NCBI GenBank assembly: GCA_964019425.1 | Contig: OZ025786.1 | Location: forward strand, 62,001 to 126,000 | Length of the DNA stretch: 64,000 nt | Reading direction: 5' to 3' | Origin: Flectonema sp. DT1601 | Taxonomy: Eukaryota; Euglenozoa; Diplonemea; Diplonemida; Diplonemidae | Part shown: in pieces, positions 43,378 through 55,058 of the stretch | Numbering within the stretch: position 1 is the stretch's first letter | Layout: every line of letters begins with the position of its first letter | Notes under the pieces: model-generated | What the model saw: only the letters and a program-made list of their open reading frames with translations | The model's database searches: none | Told to the model about the DNA's origin: nothing | Translations under genes and position numbers: made by a program

Positions 43378-44946
43378 TCAGACGAAGTCATCTTCGTATT
43401 CTTCAGAAGATTCACCGTCGCTCTCTTCATGAGGCTGTTGGGTGTTGGTGCTGTCTTCAGGAGGAGGAGCAGCAGCCATAACAACAACCGGCTGTGTTTC
43501 AGCAACAGGTGTCTTCCTGTCAACACTACCAACACTTGAAGGAGTATAACTAATCGAGATTGACGGGGTTGAGCCCGCCGCACTCTTTCTCAATAAAGTC
43601 TTACTCTCTTCTCTCATCATCATCGGTTGGTCGATACTTTTTACTAAATCCGAAGATGATTCCTCGTCTTCTTCGTCTTCCTCTTCTTCTTCATTCTCAC
43701 TGTCAGTTATTCCGTTGGTTTCTATTTTTAAAGAACAACTTCGAACAGGTTCAATATAGAAACGTCTTCCTTGAGTAGTGACTGCAGTCTTTAATCTTTT
43801 ACTAGAGATAGCAATCCATTCATCGTGAGCTTCACTGTGGGATTCGTAATGTACTTTTACTTTATCAGATGTAATCTGAATTACTCGACAACACCGTTCT
43901 CGCATTCCACTTTTGATAAGGAGTCTGTCGTTTAGTGAAAGTTTGATGGGCTGTTCTTCTTTTGTTGGTGATGGTTTTTTTGATATCCTTCTCGGAGTGT
44001 ATGTTCTCTGAATAACGTATCGCCAGGCTAACTTTGCTCCAGCATTAAGTCTTCTAACTTGAGTATCAGACATCGTGTGTTTATCAGCTGTTTTTAGGTG
44101 TCTCTGAACTGCCGGTCTTTTAAACAATCTTTTACAATGAGGATCTTGAACAGCATCATATTGAGGCATTCTTTCTGAAAGACTTACTTCATTCCATGAG
44201 GTACGAGTCTTACTACGAAGTCCCCAAACAGGTGATCCTTGTGGGATCATTTTCGATACTGGTTTGCTGTACAAAGCAACCAGACGATCTTCTTTGTGTG
44301 GAGTTGTGACGAAACCATCCGCATCGTGAAGTAACTGACTAGTGTCAGGAGAGATATTTACATTCAGAGCTGCGAAATCACTGTCACTACAGCTGCTTGT
44401 TGGACTCTTTGGTGGTTCCAACTGAGGACTTCTCAAAGATGAATGACTCGAACTTGGAGATAGGGATTCTGTTGATGAAATACTTTTTCTAGTCGGATTC
44501 GAACTTGGTTGAATTTTTTGAATTTTTTTTTCTGGTTCTGAAATCTTTTGAGGAGGTGTTGCTGTTTCTCCTAAATTCTTATCAATTGAGAGAGTAGTCT
44601 TCTTACAAATACTTAACAACGACAAGTAATAGTTACGTAACAGACCACGACCAGCCCTCTTTCGAAGGGACAACACGTGAAGTCTTGTTATGTATCTTCT
44701 TCTTATTCTGTTGAAATGTTTCGTTTCTTTTGCTACAACAACATCCCATCCAGGACCAGGTCTAGTTCTGTTTACATTATTTCGAGGTGTTGGGACAGAG
44801 CTACTTGGCTTTGATTGGATGTCACCAGACTGTGATTGCTCAGCCTGCATCATTCCCCACATTGAACGTGATGGACTGCTGATTGGTACGTCAGAATCAC
44901 TGGAATCTGAGAAGTTGGAAAACTCTCCGTCATCGTCTTCACTCAT
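43378..44946 (-). CDS. Chromo-barrel/Tudor-knot chromatin protein
   Basis: A 522-residue single-exon protein, largely disordered (Ser-, Pro- and Glu-rich). One ordered domain lies near residues 345-395 (LNDRLLIKSGMRERCCRVIQ, VKVHYESHSEAHDEWI), matching the Tudor-knot/chromo-barrel pattern 'HYxxxxxxxDEW' of MOF/Eaf3-type chromatin readers. A second possibly ordered stretch is residues 85-110 (IRRRYITRLHVLSLRKRAG). Acidic runs (EEEEEDEEDEE) and a C-terminal acidic tail suggest nuclear histone contact. The gene has a textbook acceptor 20 nt before its ATG. The specific complex cannot be named. Confidence 0.6.
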   Translation of the reverse strand: MSEDDDGEFSNFSDSSDSDVPISSPSRSMWGMMQAEQSQSGDIQSKPSSSVPTPRNNVNRTRPGPGWDVVVAKETKHFNRIRRRYITRLHVLSLRKRAGRGLLRNYYLSLLSICKKTTLSIDKNLGETATPPQKISEPEKKIQKIQPSSNPTRKSISSTESLSPSSSHSSLRSPQLEPPKSPTSSCSDSDFAALNVNISPDTSQLLHDADGFVTTPHKEDRLVALYSKPVSKMIPQGSPVWGLRSKTRTSWNEVSLSERMPQYDAVQDPHCKRLFKRPAVQRHLKTADKHTMSDTQVRRLNAGAKLAWRYVIQRTYTPRRISKKPSPTKEEQPIKLSLNDRLLIKSGMRERCCRVIQITSDKVKVHYESHSEAHDEWIAISSKRLKTAVTTQGRRFYIEPVRSCSLKIETNGITDSENEEEEEDEEDEESSSDLVKSIDQPMMMREESKTLLRKSAAGSTPSISISYTPSSVGSVDRKTPVAETQPVVVMAAAPPPEDSTNTQQPHEESDGESSEEYEDDFV

Positions 44947-44965
44947 TTTTAATGAGCAGCAACAC

Positions 44966-44992
44966 CTGAGAGAGAGAGAGAGAGAAAGAAGT
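44966..44992 (-). promoter_or_regulatory. Polypyrimidine tract and AG splice acceptor before the chromatin gene
   Basis: On the minus strand CTTCTTTCTCTCTCTCTCTC runs directly into TCTCAG, 20 nt upstream of the ATG at 44946. No upstream coding exon is needed, so this looks like a trans-splice acceptor. Similar but less regular acceptors precede RPL5, the sugar transporter (TTTTTTATCAACAG), the RING protein (TATTTCTTTTTCAG) and the MMPL gene (TTTCTACAATCCAG). Confidence 0.6.
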
Positions 44993-46555
44993 TTTGATGA
45001 GCTCCACAGACTTTAATCATTCATGAGATGGCTATCACTTTACTATTTGAAATACCTGTCAGAGAAGTGAATATGATGTGAATCAGACAGACTGGAATGG
45101 TTGTAAAAGATTTCTTTTAACTTGTAGCTCGCTGCATGGCCTGACAACGACCACACTGCAGACCGAGTTGGGGGAAAAAAAAAAAAAAAAATTAACTCGT
45201 AGTTGTTTTTTTGTTGTTGTTCGTTCAATTCATTTTTTTTTTTTTTTTTTTCCCCTCCCATTTTCTCTATTTCTCTGCTCAGTTTCAGAGCGAGTCTCCC
45301 TTCCGACTGCATTCTGTAAAACAAATATATATAAAAAATAAGTTTCCAGTTTCAGGTCCCAAGCAACTTTGAGAATCGTTGCAAAAAAAATTGCAGTTCA
45401 GATTCAACTCAAAAAACACGGACAAGAAAATATAATTACACAGCGCATTTTATCATCGCGTTTTATTTTTTTTTTTTTTTTTAAACAAGAACGAAGATCA
45501 GCTCCGAAAGTGAGAAAACGAAAAGAAAAAGAATCGAGTCAATGAATCAATGATTTGAAAAAACAAAAAACAAAAAAAACGAAAAAAAGGAAAACCTAAA
45601 AACCTTTAATTTAAGCTAAAAAGAAAGAAAAGAAAAAGAAGAAAAAAAAAAAAAAAAACGCACAGAGAAAATAGATGATGTGAATCTTTGATTATTATTC
45701 TTTTACTGCTCCGGATATCCAAGAAGACAGACCCTTTAAAAAAAACATTGTAAGCAAGCGTAAAGTGAGCAATTAGTTCGACTATTAATACTCTTTGGGT
45801 TTTCTACTAAGTGACCAAGTAATACAAAAGAGTCCTCAACGAAGGCTACCCCTGCTTGAGTACGTGTGCTTTATTTATTTTTTTTTTTTTTTTGAATGAA
45901 CGAGACAACAGAATTTATAGGGGAAAAGAAAATGATGTAAAAGGGAAAGAATACTTCACAGCAGACTCACCCACGTCCAAGACACGCGTAAATTGGAGCA
46001 GATGATCGTCGCAAAGTTAATGTGGCAGCGTCGGGTCCACCACGACCCTCCAACACAATTCACTGACCTCTAACGGGTTAAATACCTGAGTCAGGTTTTG
46101 TTATTCTGCGAGGACTTCGGCAAGTATTTCATTTATTTATTTTTTTAAAAAAACCCCTCTCATACGAAAAAATTCATTGACTGTTGTACACAGTGAACGA
46201 ATAAGGAAAAACCACCATCCCAAATACAAAAAGTTTCTGAAAACCCCCCCAATTTCAAACAGAACGAATAGTTCTCCACGTTTGTCTGCACACATGCACA
46301 CTGCTAGTAAATAATGTTTTTTTTTTTTGTATGGAGCTGACAGAAACTTTTATTAGAATCAGGCTTTCTCAAATCAGAAGGAGGATTAAAAAGGGGAACA
46401 TTTCAGTGTACGTCGGTTTTGTTTTTTTCCTTTTATTTCTGTAGTACGCTGTGTCAGGTTTTTTTTTTTTTTTTTTTTTTTTGGTCTGGAAAAGATGAAA
46501 AAAAGGTGATAAAAATTTACCTTTTTTTTTTTTTTTTTTTTCTTCTTCTTGTCAC

Positions 46556-46587
<32 letters not shown>

Positions 46588-47380
46588 AATTCCTAATGTA
46601 ATAGGCAGCGACCAGAATTGAAAGAAAGAAAGAACACCTGTTCCTTATATTTCCGGGGAGGGGATGAGGGTGAGAGAGGGCAATGCTAACCACGTTTTTG
46701 ATTTTTTTTTTCTTTTTTCCCCCCCTTCTGCAGAGTAAGTAGCCTTACGTGTTCCTTAACAACCACGCCTGTCTCCGATACAAGGATACCTAAAATTGCA
46801 TCGGTCGGAACATAATTCCGTGAGACTTCCTTACTTGTACTTTTACAAGAGGATGCTCTCGCCCATTTCAAAAAGAATTATACCATCGAGAAGAATAAAG
46901 AAATCACCTTACGCACATTACATAAAATATCTTCTTTTGGCTTCCGTTTGATGAGATCTTTTTATTATACTTTATTCAACAATGATTTCGGAAGGAAAGA
47001 AAAAAGAGAAACAAAAAAAAAGAAACTCTTTCGCTCAGCAGCCCTGATTCGCTGGTGAGCTTCTCCCTTTGAAGACTTATATAAGAAAATGAACAAAAAA
47101 AAAAAAAAAAAAAAAAAAAACACGCAATATATGTGAGGGGGAAAAAATGAGGGGAAAAAGAAAATGGGTAAGAAAGACATCCTCATCAGCCGTTTCTATT
47201 TTATTTGTTTTTTCCCTCCTTACCATCTTCAAACTTTCCACCTGATTCTATTACAATGCCCTTTGATGGGAGGGGTCAGGGATAAAAGATAAAAAAAAAC
47301 ACAGCGAAGGCAAGAAAAAAAAGAAGAAAAATGCCACACCTCAGTAACTAATTATTGTATCATGAAGAAGAGGAAAACGT

Positions 47381-47411
<31 letters not shown>
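44993..47411. other. Gene-free spacer, homopolymer-rich
   Basis: Many A/T runs (45237, 45466, 46460, 46520, 46557, 47093, 47382). A minus-strand open segment at 46720-46870 (TSKEVSRNYVPTDAILGILV) looks somewhat protein-like but has no start, splice or family support. Confidence 0.55.
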
Positions 47412-47418
<7 letters not shown>

Positions 47419-49095
47419 GAAATTTCATTGTATGAATTTCTTCCAAGAAGTTCCTTTTCGAGAACAGCGTAGGATTTTCCTTTGGTTTCTGGAAGGATGA
47501 ATCTGATAAAGAATACACCAAGGAAGCACACAGATCCATACATAACAAATAGCCATCCATGTCCTGCAGAAGTCTCACCGTTAGGATCCATTGGGTCAGC
47601 ATTAGAGAATGCTTTAACCATCGTATCGACAGTCTTTGTAATAACGAATGATAATAACCAATTAGTCATAGTCGCGATAGCACTGAATATTCCTTTAACT
47701 TCTGGATGGAAGATCTCACCCATAATAAACCATGGAACTGCTCCCATTCCCATCGAGAAGAATGCAACGTATCCGTAGAACCCAATAATGAGCATCGCTT
47801 TTGGAACAGAACTCGACCAAAAGTAATACGACGACATTAGCATACAACAGATAACAAGACCAACAGATGCGACTGTTAACATCGCTTTACGACCTGCTTT
47901 ATCAACGATAGGCGCTGCTACAATTGTTAAAAAGAATTGCATGGCTTGAACTCCAACAGCAAACTTGTTTACAGTGTCGTCATCAGTCCAAACAGTTCCT
48001 AAGATCTTTGATGCGTAGAACATGACAGCATTGATACCAGACAACTGCTGAACAAACATAAGACCAACTCCAATCATTAAAGCTTTAACACGAGGAGGTT
48101 TCGCTATCTTCTGCATCAAAGTCTCATCAGTTTCCACAACTTCGTCCTGATTTAAATCATTTTCCATCTTTCCTAATATTTCAAGTACCTGACTGTCTTC
48201 AGTTCTGAGTTTTCTGAGAGAAGCCTCAGCTTCTTCTTTTCTTCCCTTGCTGAGTAACCACACAGGTGATTCAGGAATCATAAAGGCGAGGACAATACCA
48301 GCGGCGTTAACAATCAGAACAATTATAGAAAGGGATTCGTATCTGTTTTGTTTTGTTTTGTTTTGTTTTATTTATTTTATTTTATGTTTTTTTCATCCAT
48401 TTTGTTGTAAAAAAAGACTACTTAAATATAATAACACACCTGATCCACAATCCTAAAAAGTACACCATAAAGATACCGGCTACAACACCAACCTGAAAAC
48501 ACGTTCCAATAGCTCCTCTCAGTGGAAGAGTTGAGATCTCAACCTGAAGTGGTGTTGGTTTTGTGTTGTTGTTTTAAAATAAATGACACAAAAAAAATCA
48601 TACCTGATAGTTACCGATTGAACAACAAATAAAACCAATACCAACTCCCATCAGGACACGTGCAGCATAGAATTGAACCATTTGGTGGTCGTTACTCTTT
48701 CCAGCATCTGGAGCTTTACATAAAAGGATGAGAAGATATCCAATTAGTAAGAAGGCGTTTGCGAGAATCATACCAAATTTCTTTCCGAATTTATCAACAG
48801 GGAATCCTCCAAGTACACCTCCAAGACAGGCTCCAAGATTGATTACAGATCCGAACCAAGTCTTTTGATCATCAGTCATGAAGAACTTGGTATCCAAATA
48901 ATAAGTTTTCGTCATGTCCGATGATGGATTAAACACAGGGGAAGTAAACCCTAAACAATACCCAAAGGCGAATGTTCCACAGCTGGTAGCTAAAATCGCA
49001 ATCCATAAAAAAACAGAAGGCTTATCAATCAGCTCAGCCTGTTGCAAAAGACTTGAATCTTCATTCACCTCCGCATCATTTGAGTGTAACGTCAT
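47412..49095 (-). CDS. Sugar porter, MFS family
   Basis: Three exons (48604-49095, 48440-48543, 47412-48342; donors GTATGA and GTGTGT, acceptors TTCAG and AACAG) give 508 residues, the usual size for GLUT/hexose porters with 12 membrane helices. Signatures: TM1 with CGTFAFGYCLGF; the loop 2-3 motif DKFGKKFG; PESPVWLLSKGRKEEAEASL after TM6; LSGINAVMFYASKI in TM7; DKAGRKAMLT; MGMGAVPWFIMGEIF in TM10; and the terminal LPETKGKS. These place it in the facilitative/proton-coupled hexose transporter family of the plasma membrane or an organelle. The QQLSGINAV motif suggests hexose. Substrate preference is not decidable. Confidence 0.9.
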
Positions 49096-49497
49096 GTTGT
49101 GAAGGTATGGCTGTTGATAAAAAAGATTTTTAGAGATCGTTTTTTTTTTTTTTTTAAATCATCAATCAAAAAGGGAAGAAACCAATCGTTACTTCCTTTT
49201 TTGTTTTTTTTTAAACCAATCAAAAAAAAAAAATCATTAATTCTAATTTGGTTTGAAGAGAGAGAGAGAGCAAATAAACCACACTCACGCACCAGGAATA
49301 AATCACAATAACAAAAACAACACCCAACAACACTCACACAAAAGGAAGGTATTTGTCTTAGTAATGGTCCTTTGACACATAAAAGTGTGTTCACAAAGAC
49401 GTTCGATTCACGCACAATATAAAAAAACAGTAAACTGTCTGTCAAAGATATCTCACATTGAAGAGAGAGATGTTTATATGAATGTTTTCTTTATTTA
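49096..49497. other. Short spacer
   Basis: Contains the acceptor-like tract upstream of the sugar transporter and a GA-rich run near 49255. No gene. Confidence 0.5.
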
Positions 49498-50703
49498 TTA
49501 CAATTCATCCTGTTCAGAGTCTACCGACTCCATCGGCAACATAGAGTTGAGGATATTGAGTCTCTTCGTGAAGAGGTCAGACTTGTCGTCTGAAATCTGA
49601 TTTTGTTGTTATTAATTATTTAAATGTAAATGATAATTACAATTCACCAACACCGTAAAAAAAAGGTTGTATCTACATACTGATCCCTTGTGAAGTAATC
49701 CTCCAAGGCGGGTTATTTCTGAAGTGACCCACTGCGGTCCCTTTTCTGATATCTTTTTAAGGATTCGCTGGTATAATGCAATGTCGGTGTTCTTAGGTTC
49801 TGCTTTTATCATTTCATCAGTTTTTGTTATTGCTTTGTTAATGAGTTCCATTTTAAAAGCGATTCCTTTCACTTCTTTATGGAGGTCAGCGACCCGACCA
49901 GCCTTATTGTTAAGACTGCCGTCAAGATTTCTGTTGGTTCCAACAACCTTATTTATGAAATACAAAACTGCTCCCGGAGTTAACTCCGGTTCATTAAAAG
50001 GATATTGTTTGCCTTTGGTGAGAACGACGATTTTAGGAGTGGCAGGATCTACTTTCATTTTTAATGATGTTTTTGGATTTTTTTCAGCATCCATGGCGGC
50101 GATTAGTATTTGAGGCTCGTTTTTAAATGCGTCGAGAAATGTTTGATACCAACCTGCTACTTCTTGAGCTGACTTGGAACTCCTCGACAAGATCTGAAGT
50201 ACAATAAAATCATTACTATTCTTGAGATATGAATCGATAGTGTTGTCTGTAAGGATTATCATTTCTTTTGATTTTTTTGATTTTTGGTGTCGTAGATTTA
50301 ATCCAACCTCACCATTAATAAAAGACAGCAGTTGGTCGACATTCGGAATGCCATTATAACCCTTTGGAACTCCATTCACAAATAGTACAATTTGAGGGTA
50401 GTTCGTCACTCCCATCGCTGCTGCTTCTTCTCCGTAAAAGTTTCCATTTAATTTGGCAATTTTAACTTTTGTTTTAGCAAGTGGATCACTGCTGACTACT
50501 TCAGCGATTGTTTTTAGTATTCCAACCATCCTCTTACTGTATTCACACCATGGAGCGTATGTTGTGAGAAGTACGATTGGATTTTTTTTAACAAAAGGTT
50601 CAACTCCGGTTGTTATTTCTTCAACATTTGGGATTCGATCATCTATCTCTGCTGCCATTGCCGTAGTCAATATCACAAATAGGATTACATAACAGAACTT
50701 CAT
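49498..50703 (-). CDS. ER protein disulfide isomerase-like, ERp29c domain, QDEL
   Basis: Two exons (49681-50703, 49498-49596; donor GTATGT, acceptor ATCAG, 84-nt intron) give 373 residues. There is a signal peptide (MKFCYVILFVILTTAMAAE), a thioredoxin domain with active site APWCEYSKRM, a second thioredoxin-like domain without cysteines, and a C-terminal helical ERp29/D domain (DLHKEVKGIAFKMELINKAI). The last exon ends SEQDEL, a KDEL-type retention signal, which confirms the splice and places the protein in the ER lumen. The active site is CxxS, not CxxC, so it may act in isomerisation or client trapping rather than net oxidation. Confidence 0.87.
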
Positions 50704-52703
50704 GGTCGTAAATATTTTACTTTTTTTTTTTTTTTTTTTTCCCCCTTCTCTTTTCTGTAGATAAAGAAATAAATAAAAAAAAACAAAAATTTCCGTAGCG
50801 AGTCAACCGTCTCAAAATTAGTTATTTCAGTATTCACGCCATCGAGTCTCAACATTAGTTATTTCAGTATTCACGCCATCGAGTCTCAACATTAGTTATT
50901 TCAGTATTCACGCCATCGAGTCTCAACATTAGTTATTTCAGTATTCACGCCATCGAGTCTCAACATTTGGAATCCAACCATCGATTTCCGTAGCGACCAC
51001 TTCTGTAATGTTAGATAAGGATTTGAATAATAAAAAATTCAAAAAATAAAACAAAACAAAACAAAAACCAAATCAGCAAGACTTCAGAGTTTAATCATTA
51101 GCTTTGTTTTTTTGTTTGCCTTTTTTTTCTCCTATTTTATTAATAATTATGAATCCTTCCTGTATGGGATGGAAGGAATACCTGCGAAACCCAAAAACAA
51201 CAACAAGGACAAAAAGAAAGAAAAAAAAGAAAACGAAATTCCAAAAAAAATCAAAATCAAAATCAAAAAGGTAAATATCAAAAAGGTAAATATGTGTTAT
51301 AGAAAACTGTAAAAAGTAATCAATCTCGTGAAGAAGAATCGGAGGAATTCTTTTTCACGAATCTCCATTTTAATAATAACTTTTCATCACAAGAAAGTAT
51401 TATTATTATTTTTTTCTTCCCTAACCAAAATACAGTTTTTCATCAGCTGACTGAACTCGCAGCTGCTTTTTATCTCGCGAGACTTGTCAGACCGACTACT
51501 CGTTTTCATTTTTTGAATTAACCGATCGACAGTTTTATCTTAACCATCGCATGCTGTTGTTGTTACTAGACTTGGAGGATATCTGTCACGATAAGTTCGA
51601 GTTGGTTTTCAAAAATGTGGATTTTCATTTGTCGGAAAGTAGTGAACGAACAAAGAAAACCATTTCTTAATTATTTTTTTTTTTTTTTTTTTTTTTTTCC
51701 CCTATTCCCCCATCACGAATTCACGCACGATAAGTATTCCTCCAAACAATAATAACATAAATATAGAAAGATAGAAACATAATCATAAAAGAGCCGTACC
51801 AACAGTTAACTAAAATGACAGTTGACACCGTAAGGTAAGACTCCAACATTATTATCAATGTTCTAACTCATCCACATGAATGTCTCTTTACTGAATAGGG
51901 TGGAACTACATGCAAACTACACAGCAAGACATAAAACCGATTCGCAAACTAGAAACAAAATTCCAAAACGTTTTCAGGGGGAAAGAGAGCGAGAGAGAGA
52001 GACTTTTTTTTTTGGACAACAGAAAATAACCATTTTAACTCGAAATAGGGCGAACGAAATAAAAAAATAAAAAAAAACCTCCCCCGAGACTGAATATGGC
52101 TGCCCCAGAGCACCACCATATTGCAAAAAAACACAGAGAAGTATTTGAGTAGAAGGAATTTAGTAAAACACAACTACGTATTGTATCATTACATAATTTA
52201 ACATTCTTAGAGAGATTTTAATTTTCGATAGGAACCCATGACATCCTTCTTTACTTTAATTATCTGGTGGAACAGGTCTGGAGCGGGTTTGTAAAAAAAA
52301 AAAGTTTTTTTTCTGAAGTGTACAAAACAGAGTTGTTCCGGGGAGGGAGAGGGTTAAGAAAATAATTCAACATCTTCATCCTCCCCCCGAATATAGTACA
52401 ATAAGTCGAACACTCGCCAAAGGGCGAGTAACAAATTCATTTAAGAAAGTAACATAAAAAAAAGAACGCAATTGAGAGAACAAGCTTTCTTAAAGTGACT
52501 CATACGAGGCGGTGATTTCATTCGCTGAGTTTCCTCAGGACTTTGTGTATAACTACTTTCAAATGTTCAGTATTTCAAAACCAGGTCGCACTGTTTCAAA
52601 ATAGACACCGCCACTTCACTTAGTAACTACCCCTTCGTGTTAAGATACTAACAGAGTAGTACTAAGGTAACAAAACAAACTACAACTGTTTCAGTGAGAG
52701 TTG
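50704..52703. other. Spacer with a 37-bp minisatellite
   Basis: Four tandem 37-bp units plus a partial one at 50809-50967 (unit includes TTATTTCAGTATTCACGCCA). Poly(T) near 50720 and 51670. No gene. Confidence 0.75.
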
Positions 52704-54077
52704 TTATTCCGCAAGTCGGAGAGTCTCAAGTTCCTCATCAGTTGGTTCTGGTGCTGGTAGGTCAGGAGATGGAGACGGTGATGAAGATGAGGATGGAGAT
52801 GGGGACGGAGATGGAGATGGCGGGGAAGGGAACTCCTCCCGCTGCTCTATTTCAGGCAACTCAATAGCGTTCTCTTGATCAGCAATCTCAACTGGTGGCT
52901 CAGGAGCAGCGATCTCAACTGGTGGCTCAGGAGCAGCGATCTCAACTGGTGGCTCAGGAGCAGCAATCTCTAATCCAGTCTGTCGATCTTCATCAGACTC
53001 ATCTTTATCATCTAAATCATCATAGACTCTCTGTCTACAGACTGGACACTCGGGATACTTCTTTTGAGATTTACCAATTTGATACATAACGTAGTCAGTC
53101 ATACATGAGAAGTGTAGTTTGTGTCCACAAGGGAACTGTCCACATCTCTGTTCAGTGAGGTCAGATAGACAGATGCTGCATTGACTTATTGTATCTTCAG
53201 GTGTGATGTTTATAATTAGTTTTTGTAGAAATACCTCATATCGTTGTTTGTGGCTTTCGATTAGTTCTGTTTCGAGGGAATTGTCGTTTACTCTGCGAGA
53301 GACTCTCCTGCTGTTTGAACATTGCAGTACGATCCCCCATGAAAACAACGCCATTATTAATAAAAATGATCCAGCAGCCCATTTCCAAGCTAAGGCTGCT
53401 TTTCTTTTCCACGCATAACCTTTACTATCAAGACAGCAGGGGTTCTCGTTAGCAGTCCATAAACAGCTGTCTCTGGGAGCAGCTGAGCAGCCTGCTTCAG
53501 CTGTAAACAGACATCCAAGAGGGAGAGTATATACTTTATGGTTACAATCACCAAGACCCCATCCATCATCTACCCGAAGAGTGTTATTCTTTTTAGAGAA
53601 ATCTGTATCACATCGACATGAGTTGAACGCTTGTGTCCAAATAACATTAACAGATTGATACGGAGTGGTATCTTCTGGTGTGTTTGCTTCTATTGGTTTA
53701 ATTCCAGGAAGTGATTCCAATGGATGAAAGGATGGTTGATCCCAAGAGAATGGAGCTTTTGAAAAACATGATCTAATACATCCTTCAAGTGTTGGTGAGG
53801 ATTCGATTGTTGAATAATCTTCTTTAAAGGTTACTGTTGTTGGGAGTGATAGTACGTCATCAACGTATCCACATCCTGCATAATAACTAGAGTGATAGTC
53901 TTGTAGAAACTCTCCGTACATGGAAGTACATTGTGCATTCTGACCTGGCCATATGATTTCAGGGAGTCCATTCACAACTTGTTCAACAAGAGATGGCCTC
54001 CAACCACTGTCTCTCATCCATGTATCATTACCACTCATACTACTCGCTGTGATTGCTATGGCTAACCATCCAGTCAT
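52704..54077 (-). CDS. RING-H2 membrane-anchored ubiquitin ligase-like protein
   Basis: A 457-residue single-exon protein. There is a signal-like N-terminus (MTGWLAIAITASSMSG), a Cys-rich extracellular/lumenal region (for example FNSCRCDTDF, CSAAPRDSCLW, NENPCCLDSKG), one membrane helix at about 233-253 (AAGSFLLIMALFSWGIVL), a cytosolic basic stretch (SNSRRVSRRV), and a RING-H2 finger at 300-347 (CSICLSDL, CGQFPCGHKLHFSC, CPVC). RING-H2 fingers recruit E2 enzymes. The acidic tail has a 9-residue repeat (IAAPEPPVE) three to four times, encoded by a 27-bp minisatellite, and a Ser-Pro run. ATG 54075-54077 is chosen since TTTCTTTTTCAG precedes it; the longer ORF reads through that acceptor. Confidence 0.78.
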   Translation of the reverse strand: MTGWLAIAITASSMSGNDTWMRDSGWRPSLVEQVVNGLPEIIWPGQNAQCTSMYGEFLQDYHSSYYAGCGYVDDVLSLPTTVTFKEDYSTIESSPTLEGCIRSCFSKAPFSWDQPSFHPLESLPGIKPIEANTPEDTTPYQSVNVIWTQAFNSCRCDTDFSKKNNTLRVDDGWGLGDCNHKVYTLPLGCLFTAEAGCSAAPRDSCLWTANENPCCLDSKGYAWKRKAALAWKWAAGSFLLIMALFSWGIVLQCSNSRRVSRRVNDNSLETELIESHKQRYEVFLQKLIINITPEDTISQCSICLSDLTEQRCGQFPCGHKLHFSCMTDYVMYQIGKSQKKYPECPVCRQRVYDDLDDKDESDEDRQTGLEIAAPEPPVEIAAPEPPVEIAAPEPPVEIADQENAIELPEIEQREEFPSPPSPSPSPSPSSSSSPSPSPDLPAPEPTDEELETLRLAE

Positions 54078-55017
54078 GGAGAATCTATTGTTTGTTTGTG
54101 AGGGGTGGGGTGAGGGTGTTGCTGAAAAAGAAATATAAATATATATCTCAACCATCTTATAAATTAATTGAGTTGCAGATACGGCTACCTCCACTTTCTT
54201 ATCTGATCTGCAGGGAAGATAAATATTATTTTCAGGTAGGTAATCTCTTACAATAGAAACAAAGGCTAAGACTTTCCCCACCTAAAAAAGTGGGGAAAGA
54301 AACCAGTGCTGCTCACCTATGAGCGCAGTGTTGTTGTAGTTGTTTTTTTTTTTTTTTTCCCCTCTTTGTTGCCTTGTCCTTCCCGAAAACAATACCAGCA
54401 ATCACTCTGTTTATTCTTGGAGGTTTTTTTTTTTTTTTTTTTCCCTGCAATTGCCACTCCTTAGCTACTTACACAAAGGTATCAACCGAAAAACGGAAAG
54501 GGAGGGTAAACAAAAAAAAAAAAAAAAAAAGGAAACTGGTGGATGAATTCACTTCTCTGGTTTCTGTCAACGAATCGACGTGACAAAAAAAAAAAAAAGA
54601 AAAAGCAAGTAGTATTGTAAAAAATAAATAAAGAGGGGGAAAAGAAAGGAGAAATGATAAACAACCAGGGTAGGTGATAAGGTAAAAAACGGATGCAAAA
54701 ATTCTGCATATCCGGTACACGGTCACAATGCACGTAGACTTCTCTTTTATTATTTTTCTTTTTTTTTTTTTTTGCCCATTTTTATTATTAATATTATTTT
54801 TTTATATTTTTTTTTTTTTAATTATTTTCTCCAGTTTTTGCTAACTCACTCGGGATTTTGTAGGGTCGGGTTTCTCAGACAAAGAACTATCGCAATGGGG
54901 CAACGTGATAAATTTCTGTGCAAAAAAAAAAACGCTTACTTGATTCACACACACGAGCACGAAATTATTCACGACAAATGACGCGGTTACTATCACCTGC
55001 TTAGGACTGAAAGCCAT

Positions 55018-55058
<41 letters not shown>

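Noticed and set aside
43359-43583. Leu-rich ORFs antisense to polyQ and acidic coding tracts (also at 41407 and 32076)
   Set aside because: They are shadows of real genes on the minus strand.
46686-46871. Minus-strand open segment as an exon
   Set aside because: It looks mildly protein-like but has no start, no matching GTNTG donor and no recognised family.
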